Part shown: in pieces, positions 48,315 to 56,853 of the stretch
Layout of the letters: each line of letters opens with the position of its first letter
Numbering within the stretch: position 1 is the stretch's first letter
Assembly (NCBI RefSeq): GCF_026274175.1
Contig: NZ_JAPHNL010000057.1
Span: 1-64,000 of the forward strand
Source: Streptomyces beihaiensis
GTDB lineage: Bacteria; Actinomycetota; Actinomycetes; Streptomycetales; Streptomycetaceae
Length of the DNA stretch: 64,000 bases
Reading direction: 5' to 3'
Translations under genes and position numbers: made by a program
Notes under the pieces: generated by a model
Seen by the model: the letters and a program-made list of their open reading frames with translations, nothing else
What the model was told of the DNA's origin: nothing
Database searches by the model: none

Positions 48315-49457
48315 ATGCGAGCCGTCCGCCTCTCCGCCGCCACCGCCGTCGCCACGGTCACGGCGCTGACCGCCGTCACGGGCTGCACCCAGAAGAGCGA
48401 CGCCGAGGCCGACGGCTCCGGCGCCGTCAAGGTGACCGCGACCGACGACGCGTGCAAGGTGTCCACGACGAAGTTTCCCGCCGGGCACGTCCAGCTCGCC
48501 ATCGAGAACAAGGGCTCCCGGGTCACCGAGGTCGAACTGCTCTTCCCCGACGACCGCATCGTCTCCGAGCGCGAGAACATCGGCCCGGGTACCAAGTCGA
48601 GCCTGACCGCCGAGGTGAAGAGCGGCTCCTACCGCATCGCCTGCGTCCCCGGCATGAAGGGCAAGGGCCACCGCCAGGACGTGACGGCCACCGGCGGCAC
48701 CGTCGCCGAGCGCGACCCGCGCCTGGACAAGGCCGTCGCCGACTACCGCACCTACGCGCAGGAGCAGGCCGACCAGACGCTGCCGAAGGTGAAGACGTTC
48801 ACCGACGCGATCCGCAAGGGCGACCTGGCGGGCGCGAAGAAGGCGTACGCGCCCTCGCGCATCGGCTGGGAGCGCACCGAGCCGATCGCCGAGTCGTTCG
48901 GGAACATCGACCCGAAGACCGACACCCGCGCCGACGGCCTCGAACAGGGCCAGAAGTGGACCGGCTGGCACCGCCTGGAGAAGGCGCTGTGGCAGGACAA
49001 GAAGATCGGCGCGGACGAGAAGGCGCTGGCCACGCAGCTCGACAAGGACCTCAGGAACTGGCAGCAGCGGGTCGGCAAGGCGGTCATCACGCCCACCTCG
49101 ATGGCCAACGGCGCCAAGGAACTGCTCGACGAGGTCGCCACCGGCAAGGTCACCGGCGAGGAGGAGCGCTACTCGCACACCGACCTGGTCGACTTCAAGG
49201 CCAACGTGGAGGGCGCGGAGAAGGCGTACGACCTGCTCAAGCCGGTCGCCGCCAAGAACGACCCGGCCCTCGCCAAGGAGCTCGACAAGCAGTTCGCCGC
49301 CCTGGACACGCTGCTCGACAAGTACCGCCAGGACAAGGGCGGTTACGACTTCATCTCCTACGACAAGGTCGGCAAGCAGCAGCGCAAGGAGCTGTCCGAC
49401 GCCGTCAACGCTCTCGCGGAGCCGCTGTCGAAGCTGGCCGCCGCGGTCGTGAAGTAG
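48315..49457 (+). CDS. efeO: iron uptake lipoprotein EfeO
   Basis: A 380-residue exported lipoprotein. The signal ends in LTAVTGC, a lipobox. An N-terminal cupredoxin-like domain (residues 35-130, with VSTTKFPAGHVQLAIENKGS and CVPGMKGKGH) is followed by an M75 imelysin-type domain with GWHRLEKALW (HxxE metal motif). It feeds iron to EfeU. ATG 48315 has GGGAG five bases upstream. First gene of efeO-efeB-efeU. Confidence 0.94.
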   Translation: MRAVRLSAATAVATVTALTAVTGCTQKSDAEADGSGAVKVTATDDACKVSTTKFPAGHVQLAIENKGSRVTEVELLFPDDRIVSERENIGPGTKSSLTAEVKSGSYRIACVPGMKGKGHRQDVTATGGTVAERDPRLDKAVADYRTYAQEQADQTLPKVKTFTDAIRKGDLAGAKKAYAPSRIGWERTEPIAESFGNIDPKTDTRADGLEQGQKWTGWHRLEKALWQDKKIGADEKALATQLDKDLRNWQQRVGKAVITPTSMANGAKELLDEVATGKVTGEEERYSHTDLVDFKANVEGAEKAYDLLKPVAAKNDPALAKELDKQFAALDTLLDKYRQDKGGYDFISYDKVGKQQRKELSDAVNALAEPLSKLAAAVVK

Positions 49458-49503
49458 GCGACGAGTGAAGCCAGTGAGTCGTAAGGACACGGAGGAGACC
49501 ACC

Positions 49504-50853
49504 ATGTCGCAGGACGCGCCGAAGACCGAATCCCCTGCTTCGAGGAGCGAACCCCCTGCTTCCGCCGCCCCGTCCCGTCGGGCGCTGCTGGCCGTCGGCG
49601 GAGCCGGGCTGGCGCTCGGGGCCGCGGCCGCGGGTGGCGCCGTCGCCCTGACCCGTTCCGGCGGCGACGACGGCGACGACATGATGAAGACCGCCGCCGA
49701 GATGGGTGGCGCCGTCGCCTTCCACGGCGCGCACCAGGCGGGCATCGCCACGGCCGTCCAGGACCGGCTGCACTTCGCGGCGTTCGACGTGACGACCGAC
49801 GACCGCGACGCGTTCGTCCAGCTCCTCAAGGACTGGACGAAGGCCGCCGCCCGGATGACGCAGGCGCACACCGTCGGTGACGGCGCGTACGGCGGGCTGC
49901 CCGAGGCGCCGCCGGACGACACCGGTGAGGCGCTCGGCCTCAAGCCGTCACGCCTCACGCTGACCATCGGGTTCGGGCCCTCGCTCTTCGACCGGCACGG
50001 CAAGGCGTTCCAGATCGCGGACCGGCGGCCCGAGGCCCTCGTCGACCTGCCGAGGTTCGCGGGCGACAACCTGGAGAAGACCCGCAGCGGCGGTGACCTG
50101 TGCATCCAGGCGTGCGCCGACGACCCGCAGGTCGCGGTGCACGCCATCCGCAACCTGGCCCGGATCGGCTTCGGCAAGGTCGCCATCCGCTGGTCGCAGC
50201 TCGGCTTCGGCAAGACGTCCTCGACGACGCCGGACGCGCAGACGCCGCGCAATCTGATGGGCTTCAAGGACGGCACCGACAACATCGCGGGCACCGAGAC
50301 CGATCGCCTGAACAAGCACGTGTGGGTGCAGGATGCCGACACCGACGCCAAGTCGGCCTGGATGTCCGGCGGCTCCTATCTGGTCGCCCGGCGCATCCGG
50401 ATGAACATCGAGACCTGGGACCGTGCGTCGCTGCGGGAGCAGGAGGACGTCTTCGGTCGCGACAAGGGCACCGGTGCCCCGGTCGGCAAGGCTCACGAAC
50501 GCGACAAGCCGTTCCTGAAGGCGATGAAGCCGACCGCGCACGTGCGGCTCGCGCACCCGGACGCCAACGACGGCATCACGATCCTGCGCCGCGGCTACTC
50601 CTTCACCGACGGCACGGACGGGCTCGGGCGGCTCGACGCCGGCCTGTTCTTCATCGCGTACCAGCGGGACGTGCGCCAGGGGTTCATCCCGCTGCAGCGC
50701 AAGCTCTCCGCGCACGACGCGCTCAACGAGTACATCCAGCACGTGGGTTCGGCGGTCTTCGCGGTCCCGGCGGGTGTCAGGGACGGCGACGACTGGTGGG
50801 GCCGCGCGCTCTTCGAGAAGCCCACGGACACGATGGACGAGAAGGGTGCCTGA
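49504..50853 (+). CDS. efeB: deferrochelatase/Dyp-type peroxidase EfeB
   Basis: A 449-residue heme protein exported by the Tat route: APSRRALLAVGGAGLALGA is a twin-arginine signal. Dyp motifs are GFKDGTDN (catalytic Asp) near residues 255-262 and a heme-ligand His in the C-terminal half (TAHVRLAHPD). It may oxidise Fe(II) or pull iron from heme at the surface. GGAGACC precedes ATG 49504. Lies between efeO and efeU. Confidence 0.94.
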   Translation: MSQDAPKTESPASRSEPPASAAPSRRALLAVGGAGLALGAAAAGGAVALTRSGGDDGDDMMKTAAEMGGAVAFHGAHQAGIATAVQDRLHFAAFDVTTDDRDAFVQLLKDWTKAAARMTQAHTVGDGAYGGLPEAPPDDTGEALGLKPSRLTLTIGFGPSLFDRHGKAFQIADRRPEALVDLPRFAGDNLEKTRSGGDLCIQACADDPQVAVHAIRNLARIGFGKVAIRWSQLGFGKTSSTTPDAQTPRNLMGFKDGTDNIAGTETDRLNKHVWVQDADTDAKSAWMSGGSYLVARRIRMNIETWDRASLREQEDVFGRDKGTGAPVGKAHERDKPFLKAMKPTAHVRLAHPDANDGITILRRGYSFTDGTDGLGRLDAGLFFIAYQRDVRQGFIPLQRKLSAHDALNEYIQHVGSAVFAVPAGVRDGDDWWGRALFEKPTDTMDEKGA

Positions 50854-50856
50854 AGG

Positions 50857-51705
50857 ATGTTCGCGAACTATCTGATCGGTCTGCGCGAGGGTCTTGAGGC
50901 GAGTCTGATCGTCTGCATCCTCGTCGCGTACCTGGTGAAGACCGAGCGCAGGGACGCCCTGAAGCCGGTGTGGATCGGCATCTCGGCCGCCGTGTTCGTG
51001 GCGCTGGCCTTCGGCGCGGGCCTGGAGTTCGGCTCGCAGGAGATGACGTTCCAGGCGCAGGAGGGGCTCGGCGGCTCCCTGTCGATCGTCGCCGTCGGCC
51101 TGGTCACCTGGATGGTGTTCTGGATGCGGCGCACCGCCCGGCACCTCAAGGCCGAACTGCACGGCAAGCTGGACACGGCGCTGCGGATGGGCACGGCGGC
51201 GCTGGTCGTCACCGCGTTCCTCGCGGTGGGCCGGGAGGGCCTGGAGACCTCGTTGTTCGTGTGGACCGCGGTGCACGCCACCAGCGACGGCACGGTGCAG
51301 CCGGTGATCGGCGCGCTGCTCGGCCTGGCCACGGCGGTGGTGCTTGGCTGGCTGTTCTACCGGGGTGCGCTCCGCATCAACCTGGCGAAGTTCTTCACGT
51401 GGACGGGCGCGATGCTGGTCGTGGTCGCCGCGGGCGTGCTCGCGTACGGCTTCCACGACCTCCAGGAGGCGAACTTCATCGGTGGCCTGAACAACCTGGC
51501 CTTCGACATCAGCTCGACGATCTCGCCGGACGGCTGGCTGGGCACGCTCCTGAAGGGCGTCTTCAACTTCCAGCCGGACCCGACCGTGCTCCAGGTCGTC
51601 GTCTGGTGCGTGTACCTGGTGCCGACGCTGCTGCTGTTCTTCGCCCCGGCCGGGCTGCTCTCGCGGCGCGCTCGGGCGGGGGCCGCCGAGTCCGCCGGGG
51701 CCTGA
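50857..51705 (+). CDS. efeU: ferrous iron permease EfeU (FTR1 family)
   Basis: A 282-residue membrane protein with seven helices. Both REGLE iron motifs are present: LREGLEASL near residue 9 and VGREGLETSL near residue 124. Starts 3 bases after the efeB stop, so the two are coupled. Imports iron delivered by EfeO/EfeB. Confidence 0.95.
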   Translation: MFANYLIGLREGLEASLIVCILVAYLVKTERRDALKPVWIGISAAVFVALAFGAGLEFGSQEMTFQAQEGLGGSLSIVAVGLVTWMVFWMRRTARHLKAELHGKLDTALRMGTAALVVTAFLAVGREGLETSLFVWTAVHATSDGTVQPVIGALLGLATAVVLGWLFYRGALRINLAKFFTWTGAMLVVVAAGVLAYGFHDLQEANFIGGLNNLAFDISSTISPDGWLGTLLKGVFNFQPDPTVLQVVVWCVYLVPTLLLFFAPAGLLSRRARAGAAESAGA

Positions 51706-51801
51706 GCACGCCGGGGTCCTGGTCCGCCGGGGCCCGGCCCCTGCCTGTCGCCTCTTCCCGGTAGGGTTCGGCCCCGGGAAGGGGAAGGTGAAGTCAACGT
51801 C

Positions 51802-52788
51802 ATGAGCGAGGTCCTGAACAGGCTCGGCCGCCCGGCGGCGATGGCCGCGGCCGCGGTCACGCTGTCCCTCACGGCGAGCGGATGCGTGACCGTGCACGGG
51901 GAGCTCGAGGTCGTCCCGACGACCACGAAATCACAGGCTTCCCGCGCCCTTGACGCCTTCGTGACCGCGTACAACAAGGCGGACAGGACGTACGAGCAGT
52001 CCGCGGACGCCAAGTACGTCACCGGGTCGCTCGGCGCGATCGACGCGGCCAAGCTCAAGTCGGGGCATGCCCTGCACCCGGACGGCAATCCGTCGCACAA
52101 GCCGCTGAAGCTGACCGACGCCAAGTTCACGGTGCCGAAGAAGGCGGGCTGGCCGCGCTGGTTCGTGGCCGACACCGCCAACAACCGGCTGAACGGCTAC
52201 CGCTGGGTCATGGTCTTCACCCGCGACGACGAGAAACAGCCGTGGGCGGTGTCGTACCTGACGCTGTTCAAGAACGGCACGGTCCCCGCCTTCAGGAAGG
52301 ACAAGGACGGCTGGGCCGAGGCGGTCACGCCGGGCGGCTCGGGCCTGGCGATGAAGCCCGCCGACATGAGCGACAAGTACACCGGTTACCTCAAGAACGG
52401 CGGTGCCGGTTTCGCGCCCGGCGCGTTCACCACGGTGTGGCGCGAGAACCGCGAGAAGCGTGCCACGCGCCCCGGTCTGGCCACCCAGTTCATGGACGAG
52501 CCGCTGTCGTCCGGCAGTTACGCCCCGGTGGCACTGCGCACCGAGGACGGCGGCGCGCTGGTCTTCTTCGCGATGCGTCGCTACGAGAAGCTGACCGCGT
52601 CCAAGGGCACCGATCTGCCCGCCGTCGACGCGGGAGTGAAGGCGCTCATGACGGGCGACCCGAAGCAGTCGGCGACGTACGGGTACGTGTCCGGCCAGGC
52701 CGCCCTCGACCCGGCCGAGGGCTCCGCCGGGGGCGGGGTGCGCGTGGTGTCGCGCGTCGAGGGGGTCACGTCCGCCGAGGGCGAGTGA
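51802..52788 (+). CDS. exported lipoprotein, conserved hypothetical
   Basis: A 328-residue protein with a lipoprotein signal ending LTASGC. The mature part (KSQASRALDAFVTAYNKADR, then WPRWFVADTANN and ALVFFAMRRYEKLTAS) looks like an NTF2-type fold plus a second domain and is widespread in Streptomyces. Function unknown. Not clearly part of the efe operon: 96 bases separate it from efeU. Confidence 0.8.
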   Translation: MSEVLNRLGRPAAMAAAAVTLSLTASGCVTVHGELEVVPTTTKSQASRALDAFVTAYNKADRTYEQSADAKYVTGSLGAIDAAKLKSGHALHPDGNPSHKPLKLTDAKFTVPKKAGWPRWFVADTANNRLNGYRWVMVFTRDDEKQPWAVSYLTLFKNGTVPAFRKDKDGWAEAVTPGGSGLAMKPADMSDKYTGYLKNGGAGFAPGAFTTVWRENREKRATRPGLATQFMDEPLSSGSYAPVALRTEDGGALVFFAMRRYEKLTASKGTDLPAVDAGVKALMTGDPKQSATYGYVSGQAALDPAEGSAGGGVRVVSRVEGVTSAEGE

Positions 52789-52890
52789 GCCCCGCTCGGA
52801 GCGGCACGACCGGCCCGGCCGGGGCGCTCGCCACGAGCGGGCCGGCGGCGCCGGGGCCGGTCGCCGTGGAGCGGGCCGCGGCCGGGCGGC

Positions 52891-53655
52891 TCACGGCCAG
52901 GCCGGTGAGTACTCCGCTTCCGTGGCCGCGTCCACGTGGCGGGCGCAGGCGTCCGTGAGGCTCTCCAGGAGTGTCAGCGGGTCGGGCAGCGGATGCTCGG
53001 GGCCGCGCAGCCACGTCACCGAACGCTCCCCCGGCAGCCGGGACGGCGGCACCAGGACGTAGGAGCCGCGGCAGTGCCAGCGCATGCCGGGGTGTTCGTC
53101 CATCGTCTCGGGGTGGCAGTCCAGCTCGCAGGGCCACCACTCGTCCTCGTCCTCGGGCGTGCCCCGGGTCGCGGTGAAGAACAGCATGCGGTCGCCGCCC
53201 GACTCGACCACCGGGCCGACCTCGACACCGCGCGCCAAGAGCCGTTCGAGCGCCTCGCGGCCCGCCTCCAGCGGGACGTCGAGCACGTCGTGGAGCATGC
53301 CGGTCGCCGTGATGAAGTTCGCCTGCGGCTGGCTGCGGGCCCACCGCTCGATCTGCGCGCGGTCCGTGGTGGCCTGGGTCTGCCAGGCGAACGAGACGGG
53401 GTGGCGGCCCGGGGTCGGGCAGCCGATGCGGTTGCACGAGCAGCGGTAGTCGGCCGGGTACGCGGCCGGGGCGAGCGGCAGCCCGGCGGCGGCAGCGGCG
53501 AGCAGCAGCGACTCCCTGTCCCCCGCGGTGGCGCCCCCCGGGGTCCCCTTCGGGCCGCCCCGGCCCGCCCGCAGCCACTGGGCGAACCGGCCGAGTCCGC
53601 CGCGACCGGCCGCCGCGCTGTCCGCGCCCGACCGGCGGTCCTGCTCCGCGCCCAT
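52891..53655 (-). CDS. bifunctional DNA primase/polymerase-like protein
   Basis: A 254-residue protein with a PrimPol N-terminal layout: an early Ala/Leu helix, YRCSCNRIGCPTPGRHP with Cys and His as in the zinc part of the family, then WARSQPQANFITATG and GDRMLFFTATRG, WHCRGSYVLVPPSRL. Stand-alone chromosomal proteins of this kind are common in Streptomyces and may have lost priming activity; the catalytic DxD pattern is not obvious here (VLDVPLEAG). Arg-rich N-terminus. Confidence 0.8.
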   Translation of the reverse strand: MGAEQDRRSGADSAAAGRGGLGRFAQWLRAGRGGPKGTPGGATAGDRESLLLAAAAAGLPLAPAAYPADYRCSCNRIGCPTPGRHPVSFAWQTQATTDRAQIERWARSQPQANFITATGMLHDVLDVPLEAGREALERLLARGVEVGPVVESGGDRMLFFTATRGTPEDEDEWWPCELDCHPETMDEHPGMRWHCRGSYVLVPPSRLPGERSVTWLRGPEHPLPDPLTLLESLTDACARHVDAATEAEYSPAWP

Positions 53656-53685
53656 CTACCCCTCACTTCTCATCGCTGTCGTGCC

Positions 53686-53715
53686 GAGTCCGAGTCCGAG
53701 TCCGAGTCCGAATCC
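53686..53715. repeat. GAGTCC hexamer repeats
   Basis: Four GAGTCC units and one GAATCC lie head to tail just upstream of the primase-like gene. Confidence 0.88.
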
Positions 53716-53824
53716 CGGTCCACGTCCGAGCACCGGGTGAACCGGGTTTCCCATGGTCCCACCATCCTGCTCCTCCGGTTGCGGCGGTCCCCGTTCGGGG
53801 CACCGGGGGCGGCAGGCACGGCGG

Positions 53825-54598
53825 CTACGGGCGCTTCGCGGGGCGGGCGCTGATCCCGTACAGGGCGTACTCGACGAGCCGGTCCGTGTAGGCGTGGTCG
53901 AGCGGCCCCGTGCTCTGCAGCCAGCGCTGGGCGAGCGGCCCGGAGAACAGGTCGCGGGCGACGAGCGGGTCGACGTCCGGGCGGACCTGGCCGGCGTCCT
54001 GGGCCGCGCGCAGCCGCTGGGCGTACAGGTCGAGGCCGGGCATGAGGAGCTTGCCGACGAACTCCTCGCAGAACGTCCGGTCGGCGAGGCCCTCGGCGGC
54101 GAGTGCGCGGGCGGGCACCTCGAAGCGGGGGTCCTTGAGTACGTCGACGGTCGCCCGCAGCACGCGTTTGAGGTCGGCCTCGATGTCGCCGGAGTCGGGC
54201 AGCGCGGACGGGGCGAGGGGGTGGCCGAGACGGCCGGAGTGGTCGGGACGGCCGGAGTGGTCGGGACGGCCGGAGTGGTCGGGACGGCCGGAGTGGTCGG
54301 GACGGTCAGGGTGGTCGGGACGGTCAGGGTGGTCGGGGTGCTGCCCGGTGGCGGCCTGCCGGTTCTGCTCCCCGAGGTCGATGAAGGCTTCCATGAGCAC
54401 TTCGGCCTTCGATCCCCACCACCGGTAGATCGTCTGCTTGCCGACCCCGGCCCGGGTGGCGATGCCCTCGATGGTGGTCCGCGGGTACCCGATCTCGCCG
54501 ACGAGGGCGAGGGCGGCGTCGTAGATGGCGCGGCGGGAGCGCTCGCTGCGGCGGGCGGCGTCGGGGCCCGGCTTCTTCGGCGGTGTGGTGGCGGACAT
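53825..54598 (-). CDS. TetR-family repressor with internal hexapeptide repeats
   Basis: A 257-residue regulator. The N-terminal helix-turn-helix is intact (YDAALALVGEIGYPRTTIEG, IATRAGVGKQTIYRWWGSKA). Between it and the ligand domain an insert of about 36 residues consists of DHPDRP and DHSGRP repeats, encoded by 18-bp tandem repeats. Normal family length is about 200. A GAGACG-TAC-CGTCTC dyad just upstream (54625-54639) is the likely operator, so it probably controls itself and perhaps the divergent ddaH. Confidence 0.88.
   Translation of the reverse strand: MSATTPPKKPGPDAARRSERSRRAIYDAALALVGEIGYPRTTIEGIATRAGVGKQTIYRWWGSKAEVLMEAFIDLGEQNRQAATGQHPDHPDRPDHPDRPDHSGRPDHSGRPDHSGRPDHSGRLGHPLAPSALPDSGDIEADLKRVLRATVDVLKDPRFEVPARALAAEGLADRTFCEEFVGKLLMPGLDLYAQRLRAAQDAGQVRPDVDPLVARDLFSGPLAQRWLQSTGPLDHAYTDRLVEYALYGISARPAKRP
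54221..54328. repeat. six 18-bp tandem repeats inside a tetR gene
   Basis: Units GTGGTCGGGACGGCCGGA and close variants begin at 54221, 54239, 54257, 54275, 54293 and 54311. 18 is a multiple of 3, so gain or loss of units leaves the frame intact. Confidence 0.93.
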
Positions 54599-54624
54599 GG
54601 CCCGAATGTACAAGGCTGCGAGCC

Positions 54625-54639
54625 GAGACGTACCGTCTC
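54625..54639. promoter_or_regulatory. TetR-type operator
   Basis: GAGACG-TAC-CGTCTC, a perfect 15-base dyad, 27 bases upstream of the tetR start and about 120 bases before ddaH. Confidence 0.7.
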
Positions 54640-54757
54640 ACTCTCTGTCACCGGTACGACGAACCACCCGTTCGGATCGCAGACCTGAAGCCGCTCAGGC
54701 CTCACCATGAGCACACGAGCACACCGGCACACACACTGCGATGGTGAGGAGCCCTCA

Positions 54758-55588
54758 TTGCGTAGTACGCGTAGCACCGCACGCCGCGCCACACCCCGGC
54801 GCTACCTGATGTGCCCACCGGCACACTTCAAGGTCACGTACTCGATCAACCCGTGGATGGACCCGGCGAAACCCGTCGACGTCCCGCTCGCCCTCGCGCA
54901 GTGGGAGGACCTGCGCGACCGCTACCGTTCCCTCGGCCACGTCGTCGAGGTGCTCGACCCGCGGCCCGGCCTGCCCGACATGGTCTTCGCCGCGAACGGG
55001 GCGACCGTGGTCGACGGGCGGGTGCTCGGCGCCCGTTTCGCCCACCAGGAGCGGGAGCCGGAGGCCGCCGCCCACCTGGAGTGGTTCCGCGCGCACGGTT
55101 ACGCCGAGGTGTGCGAGCCGGTCCACGTCAACGAGGGCGAGGGCGACTTCGCCGTCACCGCCTCGTACGTGCTGGCGGGGCGCGGGTTCCGCGCGTCGCC
55201 GCTCTCGCACGGGGAGGCGCAGGAGTTCTTCGGGCGGCCGGTGATCGGGCTCGACCTGGTCGACCCGCGCTTCTACCACCTGGACACGGCGCTCGCCGTG
55301 CTCGACGACGCGGCCGACGAGGTCATGTACTACCCGGCGGCGTTCTCGCCGGGCAGCCAGGAGGTGCTGCGGCGGATGTTCCCCGACGCGCTGATCGCCG
55401 ACGAGGCGTCCGCGATGGCGCTGGGCCTGAACGCCGTGTCGGACGGGCGGCGGGTGCTGTTGCCGCAGGCGGCGCTCGGCCTGTTCGAGCCACTGCGGGA
55501 GCGGGGCTTCGAGCCCGTCGGAATGGACCTGGGCGAGTTGCTCAAGGGCGGCGGCAGCGTGAAGTGCTGCACGCTTGAGCTGCGCTGA
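54758..55588 (+). CDS. ddaH: dimethylarginine dimethylaminohydrolase family protein
   Basis: A 276-residue amidinotransferase-fold hydrolase that turns dimethylarginine into citrulline. Conserved sites: MCPPAHF (substrate loop), MVFAANGA, EGEGDFAV, FYHLDTALAVL (catalytic His) and GGGSVKCCTLEL with the catalytic Cys near the C-terminus. The TTG start is preferred because GAGGAG lies six bases upstream; ATG 54707 would give a poor 17-residue tail. Divergent from the TetR gene. Confidence 0.88.
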   Translation: MRSTRSTARRATPRRYLMCPPAHFKVTYSINPWMDPAKPVDVPLALAQWEDLRDRYRSLGHVVEVLDPRPGLPDMVFAANGATVVDGRVLGARFAHQEREPEAAAHLEWFRAHGYAEVCEPVHVNEGEGDFAVTASYVLAGRGFRASPLSHGEAQEFFGRPVIGLDLVDPRFYHLDTALAVLDDAADEVMYYPAAFSPGSQEVLRRMFPDALIADEASAMALGLNAVSDGRRVLLPQAALGLFEPLRERGFEPVGMDLGELLKGGGSVKCCTLELR

Positions 55589-55595
55589 ACCGGAG

Positions 55596-55640
55596 GCCGC
55601 ACGCACCGTGGGGGGCGTCTGCCGTCCTCGCGCGTGCGGC
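55596..55640 (+). terminator. hairpin after ddaH
   Basis: GCCGCACGC (55596-55604) pairs with GCGTGCGGC (55632-55640) across a 27-base loop. Confidence 0.55.
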
Positions 55641-55812
55641 TCTCGCAGTGGCCGGTCGCGCGGTTGCCCGCGCTCTTGAACGCCTGCGTCCGCGCCGCGC
55701 CTCTTCCGGGGGGACACCGCGCAGGGCGTGCGTCTCAGCGGCGCGGGGAACCGCGGGCGCCCCACCACCCGCCGACCCCGGCAACGCCCCCTCACCCGGT
55801 GGGCCGGCCCCG

Positions 55813-56853
55813 TCAGTTCCCCGGCTGCTCCCAGCCGTCCCCCCACTCCACACCCCGTGCCTCCTTGTAAAGCCCACCGTGCTTCTTGGTCACGGTCACC
55901 CGGTCCAGCGCCCCCCGCGCCTCGCAGAGATCGAGCAGCACCTGCCCCTTACGCATCTGCGGCCGCCGCACCACCCTCGCGGCGACGGGCCGCGGCTCGA
56001 ACCGCGTAGCGACCACGTAAGCGAACTTCTCGTCCTCGTACGCCAACGTTCCTCCCTTGACCCGCCGGTGCAGCGAGGAACGGCTGACCCTGACCGAGAA
56101 GTGGCACCAGTCCGTGCCGGGCGCGATCGGGCAGGTCGCGCTGTGCGGGCAGGGCGCGGCGACCCGCAGGCCCGCCGCGATCAGCCGGTCCCGAGCGGCG
56201 ATGATCCGCGCGTACCCGTCCGGGGTTCCGGGTTCGACGACGGCCACGGCACCGGTGGCCTCCGTGGCCGCGCGGGCCGCCGCGTCGACGACGGCCGCGC
56301 GGTCGGCCTCCGTCAGCTCCTTCAGGACGTACGAGATGGTGACGAGGTCGGCGCCCGGCAGCGGCTCCGCCGCGCCGATCCGGGCCCGTTGCCACCGCAC
56401 GGATTTGCTCAACTCCTCGTCCGCCGCCGCCAGTTCACGCCCCAGCGCGAGCGCCGGCTCGGACCAGTCGAGTACCGTCGTGGACCGCGCTTCGGGGAAC
56501 GCGTCCCGCGCCGCCCACACCGCCGCGCCGGTGCCGCCGCCGATGTCCAGATGGCTTCCGGGCCGCCAGTCGGCCGGAGCCGCGTCGGCCAGGGCCCGCA
56601 GCGCCGAGGCGACCGCCTCGAAGGTGGCGGGCATCCGGTACGCCGCGTAGGCGACGACGTCCGCCCGGTCGCGCAGGATCGGCGCGCCGGTCGGGGTCGT
56701 GCCCCGGTAGTTCGCGATGAGCCGGTCGACGGCGCGCGCCGCCTGCGTGGGCGGGAGGCCGTCGAGGAGTCCGGCGAGGGCCGCGCGGAGCGTCTCGGCC
56801 GCCTCGGGGGGCTCGGTGTGCTCTGCGGAGGACGAGGTGTACGGGGCGTTCAC
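55813..56853 (-). CDS. Rsm22-family methyltransferase-like protein
   Basis: A 346-residue protein. SAM-binding GxGxG appears as LDIGGGTGAAVWAA near residues 103-116, with LDWSEPALALG and ISYVLKELTE after it. APCPHSATCPIAPGTDWCHF and the C-terminal CEA and RRPQ segments belong to the Rsm22 family; its yeast and human relatives act on the small mitochondrial ribosomal subunit and bind an iron-sulfur cluster through such Cys. GTG start overlaps the serine hydrolase stop by four bases. Confidence 0.9.
   Translation of the reverse strand: MNAPYTSSSAEHTEPPEAAETLRAALAGLLDGLPPTQAARAVDRLIANYRGTTPTGAPILRDRADVVAYAAYRMPATFEAVASALRALADAAPADWRPGSHLDIGGGTGAAVWAARDAFPEARSTTVLDWSEPALALGRELAAADEELSKSVRWQRARIGAAEPLPGADLVTISYVLKELTEADRAAVVDAAARAATEATGAVAVVEPGTPDGYARIIAARDRLIAAGLRVAAPCPHSATCPIAPGTDWCHFSVRVSRSSLHRRVKGGTLAYEDEKFAYVVATRFEPRPVAARVVRRPQMRKGQVLLDLCEARGALDRVTVTKKHGGLYKEARGVEWGDGWEQPGN

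Noticed and set aside
48300-50351. 683-codon minus-strand frame over efeO and efeB
   Set aside because: Antisense shadow of two well-identified genes.
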